Of a stretch of DNA of 64,000 nucleotides, positions 43,771 through 51,501 are shown piece after piece (within the stretch, counting starts at the first letter, position 1; each line of letters begins with the position of its first letter). A program made the translations under genes and the position numbers. The notes beneath the pieces were generated by a model that had not been told where the DNA came from, did not search any database, and worked only from the letters and a program-made list of their open reading frames with translations. Source of the stretch: Pustulibacterium marinum (lineage in GTDB: Bacteria > Bacteroidota > Bacteroidia > Flavobacteriales > Flavobacteriaceae); the NCBI RefSeq assembly GCF_900116665.1, contig NZ_FPBK01000001.1, forward strand, positions 704,112 to 768,111, written 5' to 3'.

Positions 43771-44160
43771 CTATGAATATGAAGACTTAAATTGATTCGC
43801 TTTTGCATTTAATTTCGCTTTGCGTTTTCCTCTAAAGAAAAAGTATAAGTTTAAGAACAGCATAATGCCTAAATAAATAGAGAACCCGCCTATTTTTCTG
43901 CTTAATTCTTCAATCAGATTTTGATAGGTGTTGTCATACAATCGCATTTCTAGAATGATAAAGGCAAAACCTAAATTTAATAGGTAGAATCCGGTTTTAA
44001 AGAGGGTGTTGGTAGCATTTGCAATTTCTTCTCTTCCATGAAAAATGTCGTTCATATACACCACGCTATTTTTAAAAAGAGTGCGCGATACATAATACGT
44101 AAGTACAAGCGCAATGGGCAAATAAATTGCGTAGCCGATGATGATTTTTGTAGTTTCCAT
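43771..44160 (-). CDS. Small membrane protein, homologue of its neighbour
   Basis: 129 residues with about four hydrophobic segments (IIIGYAIYLPIALVLTYYV, TGFYLLNLGFAFIIL, IGGFSIYLGIMLFLNLYFFF). The segment NTLFKTGFYLLNLGFA aligns with NTTLLVGYYLLNLGYC of the protein encoded by 44172-44516, and the C-terminal helices also match in position, so the two are paralogues. Basic C-terminus (RGKRKAKLNAKANQFK), inside by the positive-inside rule. No function recognised. 11 bp after its paralogue. Confidence 0.75.
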   Translation of the reverse strand: METTKIIIGYAIYLPIALVLTYYVSRTLFKNSVVYMNDIFHGREEIANATNTLFKTGFYLLNLGFAFIILEMRLYDNTYQNLIEELSRKIGGFSIYLGIMLFLNLYFFFRGKRKAKLNAKANQFKSSYS

Positions 44161-44171
44161 AATGAATAATT

Positions 44172-44516
44172 TTACTGTTTTGATTTAATAAATTTGATGA
44201 TTGAAATGATGTTGATATAATGCAGAACTCCTATGATGAATAGAATTGTTGCAGTTTTAGTGCACACCATTTCTATAAGTTCTTGTGAGTTTGTAATGGT
44301 TGTCCAGCTAATTAATGTGGTGGCGCAATACCCAAGATTTAGTAGATAATAACCAACCAACAATGTGGTGTTGATTTTTTTTGAAAGCTCTCGGTCATCT
44401 GGAAGTAAGTTGGCCACAAAAGTGTTACCGTTGGTATAGCAAATAATACCTACCTTGATAACTGTTGCTGTGGTTACTATAAAATAAATGAAATATGCCA
44501 GAATATTATAGTTCAT
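44172..44516 (-). CDS. Small membrane protein, homologue of its neighbour
   Basis: 114 residues, about four hydrophobic segments (ILAYFIYFIVTTATVIKVGI, LLVGYYLLNLGYCATTLISW, ATILFIIGVLHYINIISII). Paralogue of the protein encoded by 43771-44160, sharing the GYYLLNLG/GFYLLNLG helix. Its ATG overlaps the end of the epimerase gene by 4 bp (ATGA), so it is translationally coupled to it. Function unknown. Confidence 0.75.
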   Translation of the reverse strand: MNYNILAYFIYFIVTTATVIKVGIICYTNGNTFVANLLPDDRELSKKINTTLLVGYYLLNLGYCATTLISWTTITNSQELIEMVCTKTATILFIIGVLHYINIISIIKFIKSKQ

Positions 44517-45421
44517 AATACTAGAGTTGCAAGTGCGCTGTCGATGGTTGGATATAGAAATTGAAAGTTATTTTCTAGTAAAGTTTCCGGATACACATTT
44601 CTACTTTTTAAAACAAGTTCCGGTTCAGTTCTTATGATTTTAGCTCCTATGGTTAATAAGCTTTCGGGAGTTGGAAGAGATACAATTGGCTTTATATTTC
44701 TAGCTAAACTTTTCATAAACTCTTGATTTGGGACGGTCTTGGGAGCTGTCACATTGATAACTCCTGTTATTTTTTGCTGTATGATGAAATGAATGCTTCT
44801 GGCAAAATCTAGTTCATGAATCCAACTCATTAATTGTTTTCCATTGCCTTGTTTTCCTCCAAAACCAAATTTTGATAATCGCTTTAACGGGATAAAAGCA
44901 CCTCCTTTTTTACCTAGTACAATGCTGGTTCGTATAGCTGTTTTTAGAGTGTTTGGAGTTTTAGTAGCAAAGAATTTTTCTTCCCATTTTTTGGCTACTG
45001 TCATAGAAAAGTCGTTCCCAATATCTCCATTCCGTTCAGTCATTTTTTTGGTATTCGAATCAATATAAATGGTCGCCGTAGAAGAATTGATGAAATGCTT
45101 TGGCGGCTGTTTGCATTCTAAAATGGCTTTGTTAAGAATGTAAGTACTGTCTAATCTAGATTGTAAAATTTCTTTTTTGTTGGCTTGTGTGTATCTGCAA
45201 TTCACAGATTTCCCTGTAAGATTGATTAACACGGCAGCATTCTCCAATTCATGCTGCCATAATCCAAGTGTTTTTGCATTCCAATGAATGTGTTTAATGC
45301 CATTTTTAAGCTGTGTTTTACCTCGGGTAAGTATCACTACGTCATACAAATCTTTGAAATAGGTGAGGAGTATGTTTCCTAAAAATCCGGTGCCACTAGC
45401 AATAATTAGTTTTTCTTTCAT
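44513..45421 (-). CDS. TIGR01777-family NAD-dependent epimerase/dehydratase-like protein
   Basis: 302 residues, extended SDR fold. N-terminal SGTGFLGNILLTYF (GxGFLG cofactor loop, with Ser in place of the usual Gly), HWNAKTLGLW, LINLTGKSVNCRYTQANK, SRLDSTYIL, INSSTATIYI, RTSIVLGKKGGAF, MSWIHELDFARSI and VINVTAPKTVPNQEF are the usual landmarks of this family (plant/bacterial SulA-like, YfcH-like). The biochemical reaction is unknown. 55 bp after gbsR-like gene; a palindrome identical in layout to the one before that regulator lies in the gap. Confidence 0.88.
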   Translation of the reverse strand: MKEKLIIASGTGFLGNILLTYFKDLYDVVILTRGKTQLKNGIKHIHWNAKTLGLWQHELENAAVLINLTGKSVNCRYTQANKKEILQSRLDSTYILNKAILECKQPPKHFINSSTATIYIDSNTKKMTERNGDIGNDFSMTVAKKWEEKFFATKTPNTLKTAIRTSIVLGKKGGAFIPLKRLSKFGFGGKQGNGKQLMSWIHELDFARSIHFIIQQKITGVINVTAPKTVPNQEFMKSLARNIKPIVSLPTPESLLTIGAKIIRTEPELVLKSRNVYPETLLENNFQFLYPTIDSALATLVL

Positions 45422-45434
45422 GATTGAATGTTTT

Positions 45435-45460
45435 AAAGTTTCAGAAAAAAATGAAACTTT
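45435..45460. promoter_or_regulatory. Putative GbsR operator 2, before the epimerase gene
   Basis: AAAGTTTCA (45435-45443), 8-nt spacer, TGAAACTTT (45452-45460): perfect 9-bp arms, centred 26 bp before the epimerase ATG. Same half-site core and same spacer length as the dyad at 46004-46031. Confidence 0.6.
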
Positions 45461-45476
45461 TGATTAAAAAAATAGA

Positions 45477-45980
45477 CTACGTGAGTAATCTTTTTAATAA
45501 TTTAGATAACCAGTTGTCATTATATTCAGTAATTTTTTCAATAGCATTGTCTGCTTTCGAAACAAAATTATACAATGCGCATGTTTGTGTTTTAAAGTGT
45601 TTTTCTTTTTCGGTAGCGTTGGCATCAATAGCAGAAACTTCTTTTAAAACTTTTAATGCGGGCTTGATTTCTCTTTTGGTACGCTCGCGAGAAATTTTAA
45701 TAGCCAATTCATCTAAATCTTTTTCGGCATAGAAAAACTCTTTGCGTTCACCTTGCTTAAAATCTTTGTAAACAATTCCCCAATCAATTAAGGAGCGGAG
45801 ATTCATACTGGCATTTCCTCTTGAAATTTTCAGTTCATCCATAATTTCTTCCATAGAAACAGATTCAGGAGAAATCATTAAAAACGCATGGATTTGCGCC
45901 ATGGTTTTATTAATGCCCCATTGAGAACCTAATGCTCCCCAGCTCTGAATGAATTTATTTTTTGCTTGTGAAAATTCCAT
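45477..45980 (-). CDS. GbsR/MarR-family transcriptional regulator
   Basis: 167 residues. Winged helix-turn-helix of the GbsR type: WGALGSQWGINKTMAQIHAFL, SMEEIMDELKISRGNASMNLRSL (recognition helix SRGNASMNL) and IDWGIVYKDFKQGERKEFFYAEKD wing; C-terminal helical part for dimerisation and effector binding. Leads a probable operon with the epimerase and the two small membrane proteins. The promoter's -7 box ends 4 nt before ATG 45980, and a palindrome covers its -33 element, which suggests autorepression. GbsR itself senses choline in Bacillus; the ligand here is unknown. Confidence 0.9.
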   Translation of the reverse strand: MEFSQAKNKFIQSWGALGSQWGINKTMAQIHAFLMISPESVSMEEIMDELKISRGNASMNLRSLIDWGIVYKDFKQGERKEFFYAEKDLDELAIKISRERTKREIKPALKVLKEVSAIDANATEKEKHFKTQTCALYNFVSKADNAIEKITEYNDNWLSKLLKRLLT

Positions 45981-45984
45981 AGTT

Positions 45985-46014
45985 CAAATGTAGAATAAGT
46001 TTTTAAACTTTCAA
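45985..46014 (-). promoter_or_regulatory. Promoter of the gbsR-like gene (leaderless)
   Basis: Minus strand: TTG (46014-46012), 19-nt spacer, TACATTTG (45992-45985), then AACT and the ATG at 45980. Full match to the Bacteroidetes -33/-7 pattern. Confidence 0.75.
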
Positions 46015-46031
46015 AAAATATTGAAAGTTTA
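46004..46031. promoter_or_regulatory. Putative GbsR operator 1, over the -33 element
   Basis: TAAACTTTCA (46004-46013), 8-nt spacer, TGAAAGTTTA (46022-46031): perfect 10-bp arms. It covers the -33 TTG at 46012-46014, so a bound protein would block this promoter. Confidence 0.65.
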
Positions 46032-46040
46032 TTTCAGAAG

Positions 46041-46074
46041 AAAACCGCTCCTAAATTCTAGAAGCGGTTTTTTT
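46041..46074 (-). terminator. Terminator after the M3 peptidase gene
   Basis: AAAACCGCT (46041-46049), 13-nt loop, AGCGGTTTT (46063-46071), then T residues; 22 bp past the M3 stop codon on the minus strand. Confidence 0.75.
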
Positions 46075-46095
46075 ATGTTTTATGTATGGAATAAT

Positions 46096-48117
46096 TTATG
46101 CAGGAATCAATCCAGCTCTTTTTAACAAAGCTTCCGGTTTTGGTTCAGCTCCTCGGAACTTTTTGTACAATTCCATTGGGTTTTGAGTTCCACCTTGCGA
46201 TAATACAAAATCCTTAAATTTGCTAGCAACTTCTTTGTTGAAGATACCTTTTTCTAAGAAATACTCAAACGCATCAGCATCTAAAACTTCTGCCCATTTG
46301 TAGCTGTAATATCCAGAAGAATAACCTCCTTGGAAGATATGCGAAAAAGCGGTGCTCATACAAGTTTCCGGCGTATCCGGATATAATTTGGTACTTGCGA
46401 AAGCTTCGTTTTCATGTTGTTGTACATCCGTTACATTGCTTGGATCAATTCCGTGCCAACTCATATCGAGCAATCCAAAACTTAATTGACGAACGGTTTG
46501 CATGCCTTCCATAAACGTAGCTGATTCTTTGATCTTTGCTACATATTCCATCGGAATTACTTCACCGGTTTCGTAATGTTTGGCAAATAATTCCAAAGCT
46601 TCTTTTTCATAACACCAGTTTTCCATCACCTGACTTGGCAATTCCACAAAATCCCAGAAAACGCTTGTTCCGCTTAGGCTAGGATAGGTAGTGTTGGCTA
46701 ACATTCCGTGTAAGGCGTGTCCAAATTCGTGGAATAAAGTAGTAACTTCATTGAATGTTAACAATGATGGTTTGGTAGCTGTTGGTCGGGTAAAATTACA
46801 CACAATAGAAATGTGTGGTCTGCTGTTTTCGCCATCTTTTACATACTGATTTTTATAAACCGTCATCCAGGCCCCATTACGTTTTCCGGGTCTTGGATGG
46901 TAATCTGTATAGAAAATAGCAACAAAATTATCATCGGCATCCGTTACTTTGTATGTGGTAACTTCTTCGTTGTATTTGTCAATATCGTTGATTTCTTCAA
47001 ACTGTAAACCATATAATCTGTTAGCGACTTCAAAAGCTCCTTTTTCTACATTTTCAAGTTGGAAATAAGGTTTCAGTTTTTCATCATCTAAGTTGAATAA
47101 CTGTTGTTTTAGCTTTTCAGTATAGAAAGCGCTGTCCCATTTTTGTAAAGTGTCAATTCCGTCAGTGGCTTTGGCAAATTCTGTTAATTTGTTGAATTCA
47201 GCTTCCGCAGCAGGTTTCGCTTTTTCTAGTAATTCTTGTAAAAAGCTGTTTACTTTTTCAGGAGTTTCTGCCATGCGTTCTTCTAGAACAAAATGGGCGT
47301 GAGTTTGGTAGCCTAGCAAATTAGCGCGTTGGTGACGTAATTTGGCAATTTTAAGTACAATTTCCTGATTGTCTAATTCATCATTATGAAATGCTTTGCT
47401 ACCAAAAGCCAACGACATTTGCTTGCGCAGGTCTCTGTTTTCGGCATAAGTTGCAAACGGAATGTAACTTGGGTAGTCTAGCGTAAATAACCAGCCTTCT
47501 TTTTCTTTTGATTCGGCTAAATTTTTAGCAGCTTCTACAGTTCCTTCTGGTAAGCCGGCTAAATCTTTTTCGTCTGTGATCAGCAATTCAAATTTTTGTG
47601 TTTCGGCTAAAACATGTTCGCCAAATTTCAAGCTTAATTGCGAAAGCTCTTTATCAATAGCTCTTAATTCTTGTTTTTTGTCTTCCGGTAAATTGGCTCC
47701 GTTTCTAGAAAAACCTTTGTATTTTTTGTCGAGCAATGTAGTTTGTTCCGGAGTTAAATCTAGCGAGTCTTTTTGATCGTACACTGCTTTTACTCTTTTG
47801 AAAAGAGCTTCGTTTAAACGAATATCATTTCCGAATTCAGTAAGAATTGGTGAAATTTCCTGGGCTTGTTTCTGGATGGTATCGTTGGTTTCGGCACTGT
47901 TCAAATTAAAAAACATGCTGGTAACGCGGTCTAAAACTTCTCCGGTAAATTCCAAAGCTTCAATGGTATTTTCAAAAGTTGGCGCTTCCGGATTATTGGT
48001 AATGGCGTCTATTTCTTTTTGAGTGTTTTCTATTTCCTTTTGAATTATAGGAAGGTATTCTTCTGCTTTGATTTTGGAAAATGGAGCAGTGTTATACTTA
48101 GTATCTAAAAGTGACAT
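46096..48117 (-). CDS. M3-family oligopeptidase (Dcp/oligopeptidase A type)
   Basis: Zinc metallopeptidase that trims oligopeptides. 673 residues, normal for the family, no signal peptide, so probably cytoplasmic. Zinc motif HEFGH in TTLFHEFGHALHGML with the downstream Glu in SQVMENWCYE; other conserved segments are FYTDYHPRPGKRNGAWMTVY, GYSSGYYSYKWAEVLDADAF and LSQGGTQNPMELYKKFRG. Could be dipeptidyl carboxypeptidase or oligopeptidase A; the sequence does not decide. Single gene with own promoter and terminator. Confidence 0.93.
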   Translation of the reverse strand: MSLLDTKYNTAPFSKIKAEEYLPIIQKEIENTQKEIDAITNNPEAPTFENTIEALEFTGEVLDRVTSMFFNLNSAETNDTIQKQAQEISPILTEFGNDIRLNEALFKRVKAVYDQKDSLDLTPEQTTLLDKKYKGFSRNGANLPEDKKQELRAIDKELSQLSLKFGEHVLAETQKFELLITDEKDLAGLPEGTVEAAKNLAESKEKEGWLFTLDYPSYIPFATYAENRDLRKQMSLAFGSKAFHNDELDNQEIVLKIAKLRHQRANLLGYQTHAHFVLEERMAETPEKVNSFLQELLEKAKPAAEAEFNKLTEFAKATDGIDTLQKWDSAFYTEKLKQQLFNLDDEKLKPYFQLENVEKGAFEVANRLYGLQFEEINDIDKYNEEVTTYKVTDADDNFVAIFYTDYHPRPGKRNGAWMTVYKNQYVKDGENSRPHISIVCNFTRPTATKPSLLTFNEVTTLFHEFGHALHGMLANTTYPSLSGTSVFWDFVELPSQVMENWCYEKEALELFAKHYETGEVIPMEYVAKIKESATFMEGMQTVRQLSFGLLDMSWHGIDPSNVTDVQQHENEAFASTKLYPDTPETCMSTAFSHIFQGGYSSGYYSYKWAEVLDADAFEYFLEKGIFNKEVASKFKDFVLSQGGTQNPMELYKKFRGAEPKPEALLKRAGLIPA

Positions 48118-48145
48118 AATGTATTTTTCTGAATTTGTAAGATTC

Positions 48146-48153
48146 CAAATTTA
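48146..48153 (-). promoter_or_regulatory. -7 promoter element of the M3 peptidase gene
   Basis: TAAATTTG on the minus strand, exact TAnnTTTG match, 28 nt before the ATG at 48117. Confidence 0.5.
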
Positions 48154-48533
48154 AGAAGATTTGAAACCAATTATGCTAAAAATAATATAATGTGTCTAGA
48201 GTTACTTAGGGAAGTATTGAAAATGTGCTATTAGAATATATCTCTTTATTAATCTTCAAATGATGTAGATTATTTATTCCAAATGAGCGTGGAAATACAG
48301 TTTTTTGAAAACGTGAAGTAGTCTTTGTCTTATAAGGGGTAGGATTTTAATGCTTAACAGTTTAGTTAAACTAAAAAAACGGTTATTTAATCGAAAACTA
48401 AAAAAAATGATGACCGTAAAATTCACTATTATGATTTATAACTACATCTTTGTAGTTAGAATTACTGATAATTAAAATTTTAGACCAATTTTGGTCTTCC
48501 ATTTTAGGATTTAAGTAATTAATAGCGATAATT

Positions 48534-48565
48534 AAAAAGACCTCGGGACATTGAGGTCTTTTTTT
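48534..48565 (-). terminator. Terminator after purE
   Basis: AAAAAGACCTC (48534-48544), loop GGGACATT, GAGGTCTTTTT (48553-48563) and more T; 8 bp past the purE stop. Its arrangement also allows use from the plus strand. Confidence 0.87.
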
Positions 48566-48572
48566 ATATTCT

Positions 48573-49058
48573 TTATTGGTTTAAGGATTTAGCACCTTCA
48601 ATTACTTTGGTTTTTAACCCTTCTTTATAATCTATTATTTTCTGAAGAATTTCTCCGTTGGAAGCTCCAATGATTTGAGCAGCCAAAATACCTGCATTTT
48701 TAGCACCATTCAAGGCTACCGTGGCTACAGGAACTCCGCCCGGCATTTGAAGAATGGATAAAACAGAATCCCATCCGTCTATAGAATTACTACTTTTTAC
48801 GGGAACTCCAATCACAGGAAGTGGAGACATAGAAGCTACCATTCCTGGTAAATGCGCAGCACCACCGGCTCCGGCAATAATTGCCTGAATTCCTCTAGTA
48901 TGTGCGTTTTTACTGAAATCGAATAATTTTTCCGGTGTTCTGTGAGCAGAAACAATATCTACTTCTACTTCTAACCCAAATTCTTTTAAAATATCTATGG
49001 CGTCTTGCATTACAGGTAAATCACTTGTGCTACCCATAACTACAGCTACTTTATTCAT
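48573..49058 (-). CDS. purE: 5-(carboxyamino)imidazole ribonucleotide mutase (PurE)
   Basis: Converts N5-CAIR to CAIR in purine synthesis. 161 residues. Signature VMGSTSDLPVM at the N-terminus, SAHRTPEKLFDF with the catalytic His, AGAGGAAHLPGMVAS and PVIGVPVKSS, typical of class I PurE working together with PurK. 13 bp after purK, one transcript. Confidence 0.96.
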   Translation of the reverse strand: MNKVAVVMGSTSDLPVMQDAIDILKEFGLEVEVDIVSAHRTPEKLFDFSKNAHTRGIQAIIAGAGGAAHLPGMVASMSPLPVIGVPVKSSNSIDGWDSVLSILQMPGGVPVATVALNGAKNAGILAAQIIGASNGEILQKIIDYKEGLKTKVIEGAKSLNQ

Positions 49059-49071
49059 TGCGTTTTGTTTT

Positions 49072-50226
49072 TTATTGACTAATTACTTTGATGGTTCCTT
49101 TTACTTCTGCAGCAATTTCTCTTGCTTTGGCTATATCCTCGTTCACAATGGTTACGTGTCCCATTTTTCTAAAAGGTCTGGTTTCTCTTTTTCCGTAAAT
49201 ATGCGGAGTTACGCCAGGAAGTTCCATAATCTGCTCTATATTTTCATACTTCACATTTCCTGTATGGCCTTCTGCACCAACTAAATTCACCATAATTCCT
49301 GCTACTTTACTTTGTGTATTTCCTAGTGGAAGATCTAAAATAGCACGTAAATGTTGCTCAAATTGGTTGGTATAACTTGCCTCAATACTGTAATGACCAC
49401 TATTGTGTGGGCGTGGAGCACACTCGTTTACCAAAATTTCGTCGTTCTCAGTTTGAAACATTTCAACGGCTAACAAACCAACGTGGCCAATGGCATTAGA
49501 AACTTCAACTGCAACTTGTTGTGCTTGCTGTGCTACTTCCGGAGCAATTCTAGCTGGACAAATAACATACTCGACTTGATTTGCCTCTGGGTGAAATTCC
49601 ATTTCAACAACAGGATAGGTAGCTACTTGTCCTTTTGGATTTCTAGTGACAATTACTGCTAATTCATTTTTGAAAGGAATCATTTCTTCAGCAATACATT
49701 CTACGTTAGGTAATCCTTCTAAATCTTCAATTTTTCGAATTACTTTCACACCATTTCCGTCATAACCAAATTGAGCACTTTTCCAAACAAAAGGTAAGGT
49801 AACGCCACCGTTGCTTACAGCTTCTTTTACTTCTGAAGTGTATGCAAATCTTGTAAATGGCGCTGTTGGGATGTTATGGTCTGTATAAAATAATTTTTGA
49901 GTTGCTTTATTCTGAATTATTCTCAAAGTTTTGGAGGAAGGATACACGTTCACGCCTTCTTTTTCCAGTGCCTCAAGCGCATCTACATTTACGTGTTCAA
50001 TTTCAAACGTAAGTACATCTACGTCTTTTCCAAAATTAAAAACAGTATCATAATCCATCAAATCGCCTTGAACAAATTCATTGCAGGCAATTTTACAGGG
50101 AGCTTCGTTACTAGGGTCAATCACTTTGGTAGCAATATCATACTTGCGTGTTTCATAAAGGATCATTTTTCCAAGTTGTCCGCCGCCTAAAATGCCTAAT
50201 GTAAAGTCAGATGAGAAATAATTCAT
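49072..50226 (-). CDS. purK: N5-carboxyaminoimidazole ribonucleotide synthase (PurK)
   Basis: ATP-grasp enzyme carboxylating AIR with bicarbonate, giving the substrate for PurE. 384 residues. LGILGGGQLGKMILYE at the N-terminus, FEIEHVNVDALE, FVWKSAQFGYDGNGVKV, EEMIPFKNELAVIV and the metal-binding NECAPRPHNSGHYS. First gene of purK-purE; TATTTTTG promoter box about 46 nt upstream. Confidence 0.96.
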   Translation of the reverse strand: MNYFSSDFTLGILGGGQLGKMILYETRKYDIATKVIDPSNEAPCKIACNEFVQGDLMDYDTVFNFGKDVDVLTFEIEHVNVDALEALEKEGVNVYPSSKTLRIIQNKATQKLFYTDHNIPTAPFTRFAYTSEVKEAVSNGGVTLPFVWKSAQFGYDGNGVKVIRKIEDLEGLPNVECIAEEMIPFKNELAVIVTRNPKGQVATYPVVEMEFHPEANQVEYVICPARIAPEVAQQAQQVAVEVSNAIGHVGLLAVEMFQTENDEILVNECAPRPHNSGHYSIEASYTNQFEQHLRAILDLPLGNTQSKVAGIMVNLVGAEGHTGNVKYENIEQIMELPGVTPHIYGKRETRPFRKMGHVTIVNEDIAKAREIAAEVKGTIKVISQ

Positions 50227-50271
50227 TCTAAAAAAATTGTGTTGTAACTAATCGGTTTTGATTTAGAAATA

Positions 50272-50279
50272 CAAAAATA
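50272..50279 (-). promoter_or_regulatory. -7 promoter element of purK-purE
   Basis: TATTTTTG on the minus strand, exact TAnnTTTG match, giving a leader of about 40 nt. No purine-riboswitch-like fold was recognised in it. Confidence 0.55.
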
Positions 50280-50331
50280 CCATTAATTATGAAAACATAA
50301 GCTTAAAATCGTGCAACTAAAATCAATTGTC

Positions 50332-50339
50332 TATCTTTG
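50332..50339 (+). promoter_or_regulatory. -7 promoter element of hpt-adk-obgE
   Basis: TATCTTTG, exact match, 24 nt before the GTG start at 50364. The box overlaps an in-frame TTG at 50337, which therefore cannot be the start. Confidence 0.65.
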
Positions 50340-50363
50340 CCTTTTCTTATAAACCGCTTTGCA

Positions 50364-50894
50364 GTGATACAATTACACGATAAAAAATTTAAGCCTTTTA
50401 TAAGTGCCGAAACACTAGACCAGGCTGTTGAAAAAATGGCCAATGAAATTGCAAAAGATTTGGGAGGTGAGATTCCTGTTTTTGTTGCAATTTTAAACGG
50501 GTCTTTTATGTTTGCGGCCGACTTCGTAAAAAAATATCCTACCAATTGTGAAATTACTTTTTTGAAACTAGCCTCTTATGAAGGTACAGGTTCTACAGGA
50601 AAAGTAAAGCAACTTGTAGGTCTTAGTACAGCTTTGAAAGGTAGAAGTGTAGTGGTTTTAGAAGATATAGTAGATACGGGTAATACGATAGAAGAGCTTC
50701 AAAAATTGTTTGAAAATGAAGGTGTGAAAGAGCTGAAAATAGCAACGCTATTCTTTAAACCCGAAGCTTATAAAAAAGAAATCAAAATTGATTACATAGG
50801 CATGGAAATCCCAAATAAATTTATAGTAGGTTACGGCCTAGACTATGATGAATTGGGTAGAAATTTGCCAGAAGTATATCAATTGCATGAATAA
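50364..50894 (+). CDS. hpt: Hypoxanthine phosphoribosyltransferase
   Basis: Purine salvage: hypoxanthine (and often guanine) plus PRPP to IMP/GMP. 176 residues from GTG 50364 (MIQLHDKKFKPFI), chosen because the promoter box lies just upstream and overlaps the only earlier start. PRPP-binding loop VVVLEDIVDTGNTIEEL; active-site ILNGSFMFAADFVKK; C-terminal KFIVGYGLDYDELGRNLP with the base-binding region. 14 bp before adk. Confidence 0.94.
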   Translation: MIQLHDKKFKPFISAETLDQAVEKMANEIAKDLGGEIPVFVAILNGSFMFAADFVKKYPTNCEITFLKLASYEGTGSTGKVKQLVGLSTALKGRSVVVLEDIVDTGNTIEELQKLFENEGVKELKIATLFFKPEAYKKEIKIDYIGMEIPNKFIVGYGLDYDELGRNLPEVYQLHE

Positions 50895-50908
50895 ACTAAA
50901 TACACAAC

Positions 50909-51481
50909 ATGATTAATATCGTATTATTTGGAAAGCCGGGAGCTGGTAAAGGAACTCAGGCAGCTTTCTTAAAGGAAAAGTATGATTTGGTTCATATTTC
51001 AACCGGAGACGTCTTCAGATTCAATATTAAAAACGAAACAGAACTAGGTAAGCTAGCCAAATCTTACATAGATAATGGCGATTTAGTGCCTGATGAAGTT
51101 ACCATCAATATGTTGAGTTCAGAGGTGAAAGCAAATCCTGGAGCTAAAGGATTTATTTTTGACGGTTTTCCAAGAACTATTGCTCAAGCAGAAGCTTTAG
51201 ATGTTTTGATGAGCGATAATCTAATGAAAATTGATGGAACCATTGCTCTTGAAGCAGATGATGAAATACTTATTCAACGTTTGTTAGAACGCGGAAAAGT
51301 AAGTGGAAGATCAGATGATCAAGACGAAGCTAAGATTAGAAACCGATTTGAAGAGTACAATGAAAAAACGGCTCCGCTTATCGATTTTTACAAAAAACAA
51401 GATAAGTTTCATAGTGTAAACGGTATTGGTACTATAGAAGAAATTACCGAGCGTTTAAGTGCTGTGATCAACACATTATAA
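50909..51481 (+). CDS. adk: Adenylate kinase
   Basis: Interconverts AMP + ATP and 2 ADP in the cytoplasm. 190 residues, the short-LID form. P-loop GKPGAGKGTQAAFL, AMP-binding HISTGDVFR and FIFDGFPRTIAQAE, LID region GRSDDQDEAKIRNRFEEY without zinc cysteines. Middle gene of hpt-adk-obgE, an order common in Bacteroidetes as I recall. Confidence 0.96.
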   Translation: MINIVLFGKPGAGKGTQAAFLKEKYDLVHISTGDVFRFNIKNETELGKLAKSYIDNGDLVPDEVTINMLSSEVKANPGAKGFIFDGFPRTIAQAEALDVLMSDNLMKIDGTIALEADDEILIQRLLERGKVSGRSDDQDEAKIRNRFEEYNEKTAPLIDFYKKQDKFHSVNGIGTIEEITERLSAVINTL

Positions 51482-51501
51482 TTAATAAGGTTACCGAATA
51501 A

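Larger units (their letters stand above)
48118..48572. other. 455-bp region without a recognised gene
   Basis: It contains the M3 gene promoter at its left end and the purE terminator (48534-48565) at its right end. Between them are two palindromes (AGTTTAGTTAAACT at 48359-48372; near-palindrome CGGTTATTTAATCG at 48380-48393), a 22-codon ORF (48407-48475, MMTVKFTIMIYNYIFVVRITDN is 22 long, hydrophobic) and two hairpins, 48439-48458 and 48482-48497. I recognise no known RNA or protein. Confidence 0.5.
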
